Shown: positions 12,201 through 24,505, numbered from the stretch's first letter. The stretch is 64,000 bases of DNA from Chara braunii (GCA_003427395.1 BFEA01000232.1:1746475-1810474); one strand, 5' to 3'. Made by a program: numbers and translations. Notes: generated by a model not told the origin, from the sequence alone.

Positions 12201-14595
12201 CCAAGCAACCATTTTCTTTTATCCTTGATCACTCCTTGTCGGTCACCCTGATTAGATGAAGACTTGGTTGAGAAAAATCAATTGAAACAAACGTGTATGA
12301 GAGGTGTCAATCAGACGTAGCATAGTGCACACTATGATAAACTCCTCATGGTGCTCGGATCATCAGAGGACTGACTGCAACCTAAAAAACGATGCAATAA
12401 ATTAAGTGATTGGTTGGTCGACCTCTCGATATCAAGTGAAATGACAGTGACGGAAGTTTGGTGAACATGTAACGAGATCGGAATCAAAAATAAGATTTCG
12501 TCTACTCTATTATCTCCGATGAACTCCTTAACTCATTTTCAACCCCTCGTATTCTATTCTCTTGTAACTATTCTAGCGGTGAAGTGAGTGGGGGTAGAGA
12601 CACTGATCAAAATTTGATAAGCTTGACAATGAGCTCTGAGTACAAAGTCATAAGTTAAGTCCTGACTTCCTAATTTGTAAGTAATATTACTTTTCACGCA
12701 TGAATACTAGAGGAATATGGTCTCAAAGTCAACCTTAGGCATATGTAGTATTACTCACTTCAATTGAAGTGTGAATGGGCAAAAAAAAAACAGTTTTGAG
12801 AGCAATTGTATATCTCATAGCCAAATTCTACTTGACAAGACTAATAAATTATTTTTTTCCCAAACCAAGTTAAAGGTTAATAACTATTGTTGCTTCTCAC
12901 ATGCAAAAAAGAAAGGGTGAATTTATGGGAGGTTAATTATTATTACCCCCTTTACTTGATTAGTATAATGCTTAGGAGTAAATAAATAATGGAGATTTAT
13001 AGTTGATCAAGAAAGTTGTTGCTATTCTCAGTACAGTAAGATAAGACTGCTTTGTTTGCGTGCAAGTCTCTCGCGAGTTTATCGTATTGTTGAGAGACCA
13101 CGTGCAGTAGACGAATACAAATTATCGTTGGTAATAATGTGCGTTTTAGTTGAACACCAATTATTGTCAACGATACCCTGTGTGGTATTTGAGTGGAAGT
13201 TGTCACAAGTTGCACCTTGTACTCAAATCGTTTGTTTTGATCATTCGTGAGCATTATACTCAAAGTTACAATGTTGAGCACGAACAATTAGATTAATCGA
13301 GTCGAACCTGAAATGTCACAAGCTCAAAGTCATCTCTCTCAGTACTGGTCTGACTTTGTCTTCAAATTTGTCTTGGTAAGTGCAATTAAACGCTAAGTCC
13401 CAAAATGACATAATGAACAAAGACAGATCCTACACCCAGTATTTTTTTCATCCAATAGAAAAAACCCTGAGTACCTACTCTTAGAACTTTCATACCGAGC
13501 ATCGAGTACCCTGGTCATGGTCACACAACATACAAGTCGATGTTGTATACAAAAACTTTGAAAAACTCATTTTGAGTAACATCCCGGTGGGATTTGCTCG
13601 GAAAAAGGTCAATGGCTCCGTGTGGACTGCACAGGCTATACACGAACAGTTGTACATATCACATTTACTAATTAGTATAGACGATCAATATAAACATTTT
13701 ATTTAAACAAATCTTCATTTTCAACTGTTTGTTGTATATCATTACTTAATAAGAATTGTGGATAGTTATATCTCACATAATACATGAGTGCAGGTTATAG
13801 CTCGTATTACTATTAACTTTAATTTTATTTAATTTATATTATTAAACTTGAAAAAAGATTAATTGTACGGCTTGAGTTCGCACAACATCACTGCTCAACA
13901 CACGAGCAGCAGAGTAACTCATTAATATTCTGCGCAATACACATATAAGGGTGACTTTTTGTAGCGCCCCTGTGTTATATAGGCAAGGGTAGTGCCCAAC
14001 GAAGCCTTTACGCAGTAAACGATCAAATGTGGCGCTCAACACTATCCGTGCACGTCAACACTGTAGTGTATTTCCGTCATTAGTTACAACCTCTGTGCTA
14101 ACCAATTAATATTTTTTAACAACGGTACTATGTGCAATAAACGAGAGCAGATTAACATTCATGATTAACATCAAATTTAATTTTTAATTATTTATACCGA
14201 TCATCTAGAAAGGGGTACTTGCAGAGTAAAGACCAATAACGGTATGCTTACTACTTTGTTTATATACTCTTGCTGAGAAAATAGTAATGGTCTGATCATA
14301 GTGTGACTCATCCACAACTTGTTCATCATTGCTTTAGTAGTAGAGTGTTGCTTAGTGTTCTGATTACAAGCCAATCCCCTTGAGCCCTTTTCGACCAATC
14401 TTAGCAATAAGTCATTGGTGGTAACTCTGAGTGACTTTCATAACCTCATACCAATGAGGATTTTCTTACATATTTCTTGATCTCTCTCCTTATGGTCATT
14501 CCAATGAGACTGTGCAGAGAAGAAGAGAAAACCCTAGGAAGTGAGAATATGCTAGTAATCGCATGTACTCTTTATCGAGATAAAGTAAGGTTGGG
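9212..14595. other. Mostly AT-rich intergenic DNA, no gene
   Basis: Short open frames only, none with a recognisable domain. TTGTTGACGTCAT-like words recur around 10,861, 11,034, 11,233 and 11,939. One of them is a perfect 16-bp palindrome (separate entry). AT-rich sequence with stop codons in all frames dominates from 12 to 14.5 kb. Confidence 0.5.
11035..11050. other. Perfect 16-bp palindrome with TGACGTCA core
   Basis: CAGTTGACGTCAACTG reads the same on both strands and contains the CRE/bZIP-type core TGACGTCA. Related non-palindromic words occur nearby. Without an adjacent gene a regulatory role is unproven. Confidence 0.6.
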
Positions 14596-15690
14596 AGGAG
14601 AAAGTTGTTGAAGACGTCCAGTACCACATAAAGTCAATGAGAGAGCAAACATTGAAGTTAATGAAGAACTATAAGTTCATTGACTATATTATATATTTCC
14701 ACGGATCGGACGAGAAATTGGACAACACACTCTCATTCATTAAGGTTGTTGACCAAACAAAAAGAGTGGTTAGTAACCAACAATAAGTTTACCCTAACAG
14801 TGAGTCTCTGATTATCCCATTTCAAGAAACAAACTAAGAAAGGATCAAAGTACAATTGAGAACATATAACTTTGCTTTGTAACACAAGGGTTGTTTGAAT
14901 TCTCCGTTGGAGTAAGAGGAAGAAGTGAGAAACAGACACGTTTTGTGGGTAACATGCAAGACACTACGAAAAAGATTTCACAAGTGGAAAGACACTGCGA
15001 CAGACTACATTGCATCATTTAAAAATCATATGAGAATGAGAACACTTAGCATTGTCAAGAGACAATCCATATAAAAATCAGAATGGTGAAACAATCAACT
15101 CAACCACATAATTTGATACAGTCGAGCAAAGCAAAGATATAATAAAAAAACAGTTGTAATTGTCATTCACATAAGTACAGTTCAATCATTTTCGGTCAGT
15201 GGGTCGGTTTTCAGAAACCTCAACCAGATTGCTCTCAAGGATGCTTTCTAGTACCAATATATCGGTGGAGTCGATTTCAGGCAATAATATTTGTCAATCT
15301 TCGTGGTTCTCACTGAATTTGCAGAAGATAACATCCAAGATCTGAGGATCTACGTCTAGAAGAGGAAATAAACTCATAAACACTTTGACTATGTTTGGGT
15401 TACTGCAGCCCGGTATGTTAAGGAGAGGGCACAGGTGCTTCAAGGGGGTGCAAAGATGATTCATAACTTTGACCCTAAGCAGTACTCAGGCTACCCTAGA
15501 CCTCCAGTCCTTTTTTACCTCATCGACGGTTCTTACTAGGGTGAATTAGTTGACCTGGCAAAAAGATCCATCTCACCAGCAGAGATTGACTATGAGGCAA
15601 TGACAAAGTTTTTTCAGTTCCGACATCTAAGACGAGGGATTTTTTTCAGATCATATCTCTCTACTTCGTGAGAGAAGTCATGCGCTATGC
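14596..15690 (+). pseudogene. Decayed coding region, unknown, 5' part
   Basis: Coding-like + strand sequence with several stops and frame changes. The stretch starting WEEKVVEDVQYHIKSM at 14,596 stays open for about 60 codons. Another runs from a YVKERAQVLQGG segment (about 15,410) to about 15,690 with a single in-frame TAG near 15,538. The region around 15,300 (DNIQDLRIYV) resembles the module repeated downstream at 17,250 and 17,945. I do not recognise the family. Its position ahead of a gag-like region suggests one large decayed retroelement or repeated gene, but that is inference. Confidence 0.4.
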
Positions 15691-16559
15691 TTGATTTTTG
15701 AATCTTTGGCATTGGAGAAACCTATTCGGAACTTATGGGTTTCATGTGACTTTATATTACTGTACCACAATCTTAAAAAATTATTAGACGTGACCTGATT
15801 CACAACGTTCGAGGGTAAATGAAAGATTAATGTTAATACTTTAGAGGGATGAATGAGGACTATTGACTAGTGTTGACCATGTCTATTCATTTGTGTTTTC
15901 TGAGGCTATTATGAGTTATCACTTTCCTTCATTCATCTTGTCTTCGCCTAGAGTCAGGTAGTCTTGATTTGTTCTCTTTGACATTGCTTGATGTTGCATT
16001 CTCCGTTGATCTTGTCATTCTCAAACTCCTAAATTGGCAAACTTGATATATGAATGACATATTTAAAGTTCATAATTTACTATTTCATGATCATTGTTGT
16101 TCTGAATCATATTCAAAGATTCCTAAGACCGAGGATCAGCGTAAACCGCAATTGAAGGGTTTCGCTTGAAGCCGGACGTACGCAACAGGAAGGGATTTGC
16201 ATTAATTAATTTATTTATTTACAACAAAAATCATTAAAATTATGCGTGATAGCCTGTTGGTTTTCCTGATCGCTTGAAGTGGCTTGACTGAAAAACGTAC
16301 GGTGAAAATGGTGCAGTTGTTAGGGACATGTAAAATTTTCGTGTCTGGAACGAGTCTGGTTAACATTTATTTTTTAGCTTTGATTATAATATGAGAACTG
16401 TTGACAATATCTTAACCCTCAGATGAACCTTACTATCCTCAGTGTTGGGGATCACAGTTGCTAACTGTGTTTAATCTCCCCATGTGTAAGGTATTATCCT
16501 TAACTAGAGAAAAAGATTGACACTAATTGGTGGAGAGGATCAGAGTTTATCATGATTTG

Positions 16560-18075
16560 TCTTATGAACCCTTGACGCCATCGAGAAATTGAGAAAGAAG
16601 AGAGCAAGTCAGAAGCAGAGAAGTTCTTTCATCAAGGAGGATAGTCACAGATGCATTGAATGAGTTTTATAAATTCACCACTAAAGAAATACTCCCTTAT
16701 TAATATGAGCAGTGTTGGACTTATCATTCAGGCATTTTGACTATCTATTTAGTATTAATATACTTCTTTGAAGAAAATATTTACGATGTTCGTTCTTGTG
16801 TCAAGAAGAGAGGTTGCAATGATGGTGAGACCTTCCACTGGTTGTGAGAAATTGTCATTCAATTTATCTATGATGAGAAAGCAGAATTAACCAGACAAGA
16901 GAAGCGAGTGGAATGGGGCCTAATGCCGCTGATTTATGATAAAGTACCTATTTCTCCTTTTCCTGTCAGTTATTGTGATGAAAGTAATTGGTTACCGATT
17001 ATGAACATGACACTAAAGTGAGATAAATGAATGAACTTTCATTAGAACAGAAGAAATTTCGGCAGAGGAATTAAAACAACGGAGATTATACTTTGAGATA
17101 AGTTTTGTCCGATTAAGGAGAAGGTTGAGTGTCTCTTGAGGTCACTGAATACTCTAAGTAAGAAAAAAATATTATCATATGATGCCGTAAAGTTTGAGAT
17201 GGTTGAAAGTGGGAGAGAACAAGGGCGATTCTATATTCTGACATTTCACTTCATCGAGTTGGACACATATGACATGAGGATGTATGTTCCCAAGGAGAGA
17301 AGTGTTGATGCCACTTATGAGAGATGTTGGGGATTCGTTGAGGAAATTGTGGTGAAAGATCAAGAGAGGCTCGAAAGGAAAGGAAATGTTTCACTTGATC
17401 ACCTCAGTTTGCTGTCTTTGAGAGATTCTCAACTCCTCCTTTTCCTGATACCAGTTTGCAAGGGAACAACTGATATGTTGTGGTTGAATTTGCTTTGAAA
17501 GTGAGAAGAGATCAGAGATATTGATGAATCTACATTACTTACCTCCAAGGGAGAGGTCTTGGTTGGGACTAGGAAAAAGACATGAAAGGTTGAGCGAAGA
17601 GAACAAAAAATTATTGAGTTCTCTTAACTCTCCAAGGAAGAAATAAGTGTTCCTCTATGAGATTGTGAAGTATGAAGCAGTGAAAAAAAAGGATGATAGC
17701 ACAATCAGAAAACTTCTCCCATAGGATCCCTTGAGGCCGAAGGCCCTGGAGCAAGGCCAGCGAACGAAGTAGGCGCAAATTCTTTTATTCATCCCTTCAT
17801 TTGAATTTCTATGCGTCGGTATGGACAATCGGCAGGGAAGGCCGAACGGTTTTTTTGAAACTGTGAATCCAAAGGATCTTTTTTTTTTTAATGGTGATTC
17901 TGATCTTGAAAAACAAACCCCACCTATATGTTATCATATGTCGATTCATTGAACTTGACGAATATGATGTCAAAATTTATGTGCCACAAGAGAGGTTTGA
18001 AGGTTGCGAACATGATAGATGTTGGGAACGAGCAACCAACATTGCACTAGAAGAGAGGAAAAAACTTGAATAAGA
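16560..18075 (+). pseudogene. Decayed coding region with a repeated module
   Basis: Contains a 120-codon open frame at 17,136-17,498 and a 60-codon frame at 17,891-18,073 on the + strand. Both encode the same module: FIELDTYDMRMYVPKER followed by a Cys-Trp pair and a charged helix in the first, FIELDEYDVKIYVPQER followed by a Cys-Trp pair and a charged helix in the second. Less preserved versions seem present near 16,740 (ENIYDVRSCVKKR) and 15,300. Charged, helix-prone character and repetition suggest a structural or binding role, but the family is unknown to me. An insertion at 18,102 interrupts the frame. Confidence 0.45.
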
Positions 18076-18506
18076 AAACAAAAGTTTCACTAGGAGTACT
18101 CTGTGTTGCCGTGTGTTCGTTGAACGCGGGTTCCACGTTCAGTTTTTGAACCGTTGAACGCGAGTTCAAAGAACGTGGGTGCATGCTCTGAACGCGAACG
18201 CGGAGAGCGCCACCCACGCCCGGGAGGCCCGTCGGGGACGCTAGGGAGCGACGGCGGTGCTTGGGGGGGTTGTGGGCAGTGTGGGGAGTGGTGGCAGTGC
18301 TTGGGGGTGCTGTGGGCCAATCCCCCCCAAGCAAAACGGGCAAAAAAAAAAAAAAAAAAAAAAAAAGTGTGTGTGGTGAATTTGTGTCTGTGCGTGTGAA
18401 TTTGTGTGTCTGTGTGTGTGTGTGAGTGTGTGTGTGTGTGTGTGAAAGGTCCTTTTTTTTTCCGGGGGGGTGGGGGAATCCCCTTCACACGGCTCAGACG
18501 GCCCAT

Positions 18507-18735
18507 CATATGTTTTGTCTTTTGTGCATGTGGTGAGTAGAGGCCCTTAGGGCCACTGCACGTATTCCTAAGAAAATAAAAACGAAAAAAAATCTTGTTT
18601 TTTTTTTTTTTAATTTTTTTTTTCTCATTTTTTTTTTTCTCGTTTTTCTTTTTTTCTTATTTTTCTTTTCTTAGGAATAAGTGCAGTGGCCCTAAGGGCG
18701 TCTACTCACCACATGCACAAAAGACAAAACATATG
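18507..18735. repeat. Long inverted repeat inside the GC-rich insertion
   Basis: The left arm begins CATATGTTTTGTCTTTTGTG and continues through GCCCTTAGGGCCACTGCAC to CCTAAGAAAA. The right arm (ending at 18,735) is its complement over about 85 bp with a few mismatches. The loop is T-rich. A further inverted pair (18,466-18,505 and 18,995-19,034) flanks it, next to the gap. Confidence 0.85.
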
Positions 18736-18828
18736 GCGGCGTATTATTCCATGTTCTGCAGAAGATTCATTCTTGTTTTGCACATTTGGTGAGTAGTGCA
18801 GCCAAACCCTGAGAATCACGTGCATAGA

Positions 18829-18895
18829 CCAACACGGCCTAGCTACGTGAGCAACCCATAACTGCTGAAACACAGACCTGAATTCGAATTTTTAG
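18829..18895 (+). repeat. tRNA-like SINE head, possibly Phe-derived
   Basis: GGCCTAGCTACGTGAGCAAC, CTGCTGAAACACAG and ATTCGAATTT follow in A-box, anticodon-loop, B-box order, paralleling the - strand copy at 6,131-6,192. The GAA triplet in the loop suggests tRNA-Phe ancestry. Confidence 0.5.
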
Positions 18896-19034
18896 TATAT
18901 ATCCGGCCAGCTCATGCTCTACTTCATGTTCACTGCCTGCCTTGATTGTGGTGGGGGGGTCTGCGCTACATGGCTGCGATGACCCTTCAGATAGCCTGCA
19001 TGGGTCGTCTGAGCCGTGTTAGGGGGATTCCCCC

Positions 19035-19240
19035 NNNNNNNNNNNNNNNNNNNNNNNNNNNNNNNNNNNNNNNNNNNNNNNNNNNNNNNNNNNNNNNNNN
19101 NNNNNNNNNNNNNNNNNNNNNNNNNNNNNNNNNNNNNNNNNNNNNNNNNNNNNNNNNNNNNNNNNNNNNNNNNNNNNNNNNNNNNNNNNNNNNNNNNNNN
19201 NNNNNNNNNNNNNNNNNNNNNNNNNNNNNNNNNNNNNNNN
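19035..19240. other. Assembly gap (206 N)
   Basis: Run of undetermined bases. It sits at the end of a segment (18,995-19,034) that is the inverted copy of 18,466-18,505, so a hairpin-prone repeat probably caused the gap. Open frames crossing it are meaningless. Confidence 0.98.
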
Positions 19241-20149
19241 GTTCGTTGAACGAGGCCCACCACCCTGTAGTCCGCAACGCGCGCGCGCGCCCCACGGGGT
19301 CACGTTCATTTTTTTCGCGCCACATGGCGCGCAGTGTGTTTGAACGTGATTGAACGCGGCCCCAGGGGGGGTACGAACGCACGCGTTTGAACGTGAACGC
19401 GCGTTCAGCCCGTTCACCCGATTACATAGGGAGTACTCATGTTAAGCCCTTCTTTGGAATACCTTCCCCTACTCTAGAAGGGATTCATCTTCCAAGAAAT
19501 AATTGATCAACTATGGTGGATTTTTTATGGAAGGTGAAGAGGTCATAGAAATGTTGTCGATAGCAAGGATATCTATTGTGAGAGGTTGGTTGGACAAAGT
19601 AATTGAGTATGATAATCCCTTCTTGATTTTGAGACATGAAATTTGTGAAAGAGGTCATATAATATTTCATATATTAGTGGCTACGCTCCCGCAAGTCTAG
19701 AGAAGGAGGTTAATTATTTGAAATGCCTGAGAGGAGTTCACATAAGTCTTATAAGAACAAAATAATGACTTGAAAAGTTACATAGAAAGATAACTTGGAG
19801 AGCCGAAGTGAGGCAATTTGAGAGACTCCCTAACTTCTTATTCCCTAATAGATTTGAAGACAGAACAAACTGAATGTCTTTACTGGATGCCATTGCCATG
19901 GTAGGCAAAGCAAGAGAGAATGATCTCTTTGTGAAAGTAAAATATTTACTCTGAATATTTTTTAACACAAATTTGAGATTTCTGATCATGTTTCTAATGA
20001 GATTTATCTCGCTGGATACTACCTGTGATATTCAGAAGATGAGTAATAATGCCTGGTCAAGTTGAATAACTTACCTTTGGGGTTATAAAGAAGAGAGGAC
20101 AGTCAAGACTGACGGTACTCTTCAGATTTCTGATAAGAATCTCTCTACT

Positions 20150-21680
20150 GTGGATGAGTTTGAGTATTTGAAACCCTTTCTTGATCGAATGAGAAACTTT
20201 GCTTTAGGAACTCTTACTGATCAGACACAGATCAGTTACTTGTTAAAAGTAGTAAGAGTGGGGACTGTTGAGAGAGTGTTTTATCACACATATCTAGGGA
20301 ACAAGTTGTTTTTTGTCAGAAGAGTTAGCAGTGGTCGGTAAACAATGCAATTTTATTATGAGATTATTGATCTTATAAGATATTTTATGATCTGAGGTAT
20401 TGTGAAAAGATACAACAAAACTGAGTAAAGACGACAAAAGAGAATTAATTAAGGATTATATTGGGAGGTTAAGAAGAGTCGTTTTGCCTCTAATCTCTAG
20501 TCAGACTATTATCGTCTATACTCTATACCTACAAAATTATCAAGATGTGGAACAAACAAGAGAGGAAAGAGACGAACCCGTATCTCTTGCAATGAGAGTA
20601 GGGGATTGACAACAAGAGAGAAAAGGTAAAAAACGACAAAAGAAAAGAGTAAGGGGGGTATTAAGAGAAATTTATGGTCAAAATGTCTGGAAGAGGAATG
20701 CCTAGCTCTTCCATAGATAGTAATGAAGAGACTCTTGTGAGCGTCATACTAGAATTGGTTGATATAGTCAATACTATGGAGGGAGGATCCGACATTTCAA
20801 CAACAAAACAACCAGACGAGAGAACTCAATGTTTCATTGGACTTAGTTACGGGTGGACTGATGGACAACGACTTAAGGATCTTCTATCATATTGACAGTT
20901 CAAGAGTTGATGAAAGAGGCTACTACTTGGAAAGAAGTCAAAGACAAAATGAAAAGAGAGTTTGAGAAAAATTTTGTGTGGACTTCTACCAAGGATCTTC
21001 TTAATATCAAAAGAGCTAAGTATGATACATTCAATATTTTCCTTCAGACCTTCATTAGAACAACCAGAGGAATTTCGTAATTAGATGTGGCTCAGAGGTA
21101 TCAGATCTTCTTCACTGATTTCACTAACAGTAAGAGACAGGCGGTATTGAACAAGGTTCAACATTGTCCTCTCATATGAGATGAGATGATGACAATAGTG
21201 AGTTCTCTACCTACAGTTTCTCATAAGAAGTGATCACTCGATTAAATCAGTACCCTAGCTAAGGACCGAGAAACAGAAAATCGAATGAACAGAGGGAGCA
21301 ACGTGAATACAAAAAACACTGATCAACGAGTTCCGACAAATTATATGTCTTCTATCCCTACTTCGGATAAAAAAAAAAAAAAAAAAAAGTAAGGATGAAG
21401 AAGAAGATGATGATGATGATGATAATGGGAAGAGAGGGAACACATCCAGGTCCAGAAAGAATAAAGGTAATGGTAGCAGAGGTAACAGAGAAAGAGACAA
21501 ATATGAAGATCGGTCAAAAACGAGTTTCACTTGTTATTATTGTAGTGAGGGAGATCATACCACCACTTATAATAAACCTCTGGAAGAGGATGTGAAGAAC
21601 GTGTTTGCTGAAAAGGATGCAATCAGCCATGTTTGTGAGAGCTCTTGGAACAAATTGGATCCCAGACATCCTTGAGGTAT
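20150..21680 (+). pseudogene. Decayed gag-like gene with damaged zinc knuckle
   Basis: Several + strand open pieces (20,150-20,341; 20,674-20,895; 20,892-21,080) join across stops. The piece at 20,892 has the pattern of a retrotransposon Gag capsid helix set (ATTWKEVKDKMKREFEKN, then KYDTFNIFLQTF). After a Lys-rich, low-complexity linker, a CYYCSEGDH segment near 21,520 matches the first three ligands of a CCHC knuckle, but the fourth Cys is replaced (Asn at the expected position). Multiple stops show it is dead. The element class (Ty1 or Ty3) cannot be decided. Confidence 0.45.
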
Positions 21681-22640
21681 GAGACTACTGACCCTTAAAC
21701 ATGAAGAGAAAATAAAAAGGAAAAATAAAAGAAAGGCTAACGTGAATGCTCATTTTTTATTGGTAAACTGTCTGAACAACTTGTGCAAAAACTTAGTGTT
21801 CCTTCAGCTATAATTGCTTTGCCTTTACGATCCTTTATGTTGGTAAAAGACTTCTCTAATGAAGCTTCCTCAAGTATTTATCTATTAGAAGGAGCTCTTA
21901 CCTCTCAGAATCCTTCTAGTTAGTTGAGTTTTCCTCTGGTAAGTCTACTTGTCCAGTTAACATGATGACTTTTGAGGGTGTCCTACCATATTAAGTCGTG
22001 ATGAAACTTTGTGTAGTGATTGGTGAAGTAAAGAATCTTCAAACAAACATGACACCTCAGATGATTGAGAAAAAACAAAAAAGAAAAGCTAAAGAAACCT
22101 TGAACGACATTTTTGATGATTAAAAAGTGAACCTTTCATCTTGAAAGAATGAATACGAGAAGGAAAAAAAATCATTCTCAAGAGTGAGCTAAAAGATGGG
22201 GTGGTAATTAGTGATTTGATCACAAAGATATTGGAAGAAGCTGATGTAACTCTATCAGACAATGACTTCGGCGCATAAACTGAGAGAAGAGCTTAACAAA
22301 CTGATTGAAAAGAAAAAGGTGGATGTCAACTACTTAAGGCCATACTTTCTTCCTCAAGTGAACAAGTCACTACCAAGTTGCAAAATGAGATTTGCAACCA
22401 TGGGTTGTGGATACTTTACGATCTACATTAGTCAAGTGAATACCGGGGACCTCTCTAGGACGAGTAACACTATATTTCTTTGAGGCTGACAAAAGGTCTC
22501 ATAGGAAATTATCAGATGAGGGAAGAGACCTCTCTGGGATCAACGCTTTGTATTTTTTTGAGGTTGAAGGGAAGTCTATTAAAAATATTTTGTTGGCTGG
22601 TGTGTTTGTGTTGTTCAGTACCTATTAGGATTAAAGGGAT
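21681..22640 (+). pseudogene. Possible aspartic protease remnant after gag
   Basis: Broken frames follow the gag-like segment. Near 22,555 the + strand reads FEVEGKSIKNILLAG, which has the shape of the region just before the catalytic Asp-Gly in retrotransposon proteases, but Asp is absent. A related GDLSR segment about 100 bp upstream suggests a small internal duplication. Too decayed for a firm call. Confidence 0.25.
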
Positions 22641-22765
22641 GTCTCTTGAGAAATGTTTGTCCAATTATTTGGGGCATGGGCAGTCTGCATGTGGGTTTGG
22701 ATATGAACATGCTTGGTTGGTTGCTTATGCTTGAGGTTTCTTCCTTAACCTAAGATGTCGTTGAT

Positions 22766-23321
22766 TGTCGGGGCTAGCCAAAACCTAACCACAATAGGTT
22801 GCAATTTGGTAAGGTCAGCAAGTCCCCAACTCGAGTGTCAAATTCCGTAGTTGGTTGAGGCTAAAACTCTGGGAGTGTGACCCGCGAGGTTAGAAGGGGT
22901 CAGTTGGAACCCTACCGCAATCCAGTGGGTTCGCCAGAGCCGGAACTGTAGTTAGACCAAATCCTATGTTCAAAATTTGGGTGGGGCAGCAGCGCCCTAG
23001 GCCAAAAACTGGTGGGTGAGCCGGTCGCTGACTTTCGTGGTCAAATCCGGGTATTGTAGCGGTACCCTTTCGACCCAACCGTAAGGTCGTACCTATTTCA
23101 GGCCGTCGGCCTGACCCCGGTTCGGACCGGGTTACTTCGGCCTGGACCTAGGCCAGTATATCTCTCCGGCCTAGGCCCAGGCCGGGTTGGTCATTCTTTC
23201 AGTTATTCGTTCATCCATTGAGTCGGACTGGACCTTCACTCAGTTGCTGCTTCTCGTGTGTGTTCATCTCCTCTCTCTCTCTCTCACTATCTTCGCACGT
23301 GCCCTTGGCACGTGCGTCACA
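22766..23321 (+). mobile_element. Putative LTR, 556 bp
   Basis: Starts TGTCGGGG and ends GCGTCACA, so it has TGT...ACA termini. A TATA-like GTATATC lies at about 23,156 and a CT-rich segment follows, as in plant-type LTR promoters. It is immediately followed by a Met-type primer site. No matching second LTR is present, so this is a 5' LTR of a truncated or non-autonomous element. The left boundary rests only on the TG/CA rule. Confidence 0.5.
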
Positions 23322-23322
23322 T

Positions 23323-23333
23323 TGGTATCGGAG
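23323..23333 (+). other. Primer-binding site, initiator-tRNA-Met type
   Basis: TGGTATCGGAG, one base after the putative LTR end, differs at one position from the plant initiator-Met primer site TGGTATCAGAG. It would prime minus-strand synthesis for the element starting here. Confidence 0.6.
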
Positions 23334-24275
23334 TAGATTTCAAACCTCTGCTCCCTTCCTCGCTATCCTACCATCGCGGATAACCATCCCCAAGTTTATC
23401 CCTGCAGCTGCACCTGTCCATCAACGAGACCAGATACATCTGCCATCCAAGTTGGCGCCTTTCTCCATGGCGTTACTCCAACCGCTGCTGCTCTCGAAAA
23501 AACCGCTGATGCCAACCTGTTGTCGCTTGTACTTTGGCTTGTCCACGGCGAAGTGTTTGTAGTGAGGCGACCTGGACAGCTTAGAGTTGATGCTGCCAGG
23601 AGAAGTTCATTGAAGCTTGTCATTTACAGGAAGGAGAAGCATAACCCGGTTTTCGTATGTGAGCTTGCAGAAGGATCATTGACACTTGGAGGATCGACCC
23701 CGCTGACCCCTGCCATCACTCCTGCCAGCGCACCTCCTCCCCGACTTCTCCCTTTCCCCTTCTTAACTTTGACCTCCTTCTTCCCGCTCTCCCGAGTCCT
23801 TCCCTCCCACCTCCAGTCTCGTCTTGCCTCCCCCCAATTCCGATCCTTCCTCCCCTCTCTTGCCTTCATGTTCCCTCTCCTCATTGCACCCAATATCCCC
23901 CGCTTCCATCCCCTTCTTCGTTCGCCCCCCCTGCCTTCGCTCCCCGCGCAACTCCCCCAATTCTGACCTCCTCCTCCTTGCACCCACCCCTACCATCTCA
24001 CGCTTTTCCCACTATCCCACATCACCCCTGGCCTCTCTCTTTCCTGTCCCTCTTCCGCTCTTCCCCGCTTCCTGCTTTCCTTATCCGCCCGACCCCATTT
24101 TCCCCCCTCGCATCCTCAACCACACACCCCCTCCCACCGCAGCCCGCTGCCCGCTCCATTCCGATACTCCCCTTCCTCGATCCCAACCCCGCTCCTACTC
24201 GCGCTGCTTGATCTGCGCGACTCATCCCCCCCCAATCCCCCTCCAACTCCAATCCCTCTCTCTACCAACCCCCGG
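23334..24275. other. Short internal segment then pyrimidine-rich DNA
   Basis: About 350 bp after the primer site could be leader or gag start (a methionine-started frame is open from 23,218 to 23,562), but no gag domain is recognisable. From 23,720 to 24,275 the + strand is C/T-rich, giving long Pro/Ser/Leu frames that I treat as composition artefacts. No protease or polymerase follows. Confidence 0.4.
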
Positions 24276-24283
24276 ACCTGATC

Positions 24284-24505
24284 GGAATGGATGGATCGAT
24301 GAATGGATGGATGGATGAATGAATCAATGGATGAGTGAATGGATGGATGGGTGGATGGATGGATGGATTAATGAATGGATGAATGAATGAATACATGAAA
24401 GTGTGGTTGGGCGATTGAGTGTGGATGGATGAATGGATGGATGAATGAATGGATAAATGGATAGGTGAGAGGGTGGATGCATAGGTGGATGGGTAGGTGA
24501 GAGAG
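24284..24505. repeat. (GGAT)n minisatellite
   Basis: Tandem GGATGGAT/GAATGGAT units with drift. Open frames encode Ser-Ile-His repeats and are not genes. Confidence 0.95.

Larger units (their letters stand above)
18102..19429. mobile_element. GC-rich insertion with 9-bp flanking repeat
   Basis: The segment is flanked by GGAGTACTC at 18,093-18,101 and 19,430-19,438, as a target site duplication would be. Both ends are rich in GAACGCG/CGCGTTC words in inverted orientation (left GTTCGTTGAACGCG, right CGCGTTCAGCCCGTTC). The interior holds a 229-bp inverted repeat, a GT microsatellite, a tRNA-like head and an assembly gap. A 9-bp duplication is typical of Mutator-like elements, but no transposase is seen, so it would be non-autonomous. 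The flanking repeat is itself nearly palindromic, which weakens the case. Confidence 0.5.

Noticed and set aside
18919-19417. Open frames of about 130 codons
   Set aside because: They run through the 206-base assembly gap, where translation has no meaning.
23520-24318. Pro/Ser-rich open frames of up to 164 codons
   Set aside because: C/T-rich composition keeps several frames open on both strands; no domain or codon pattern.
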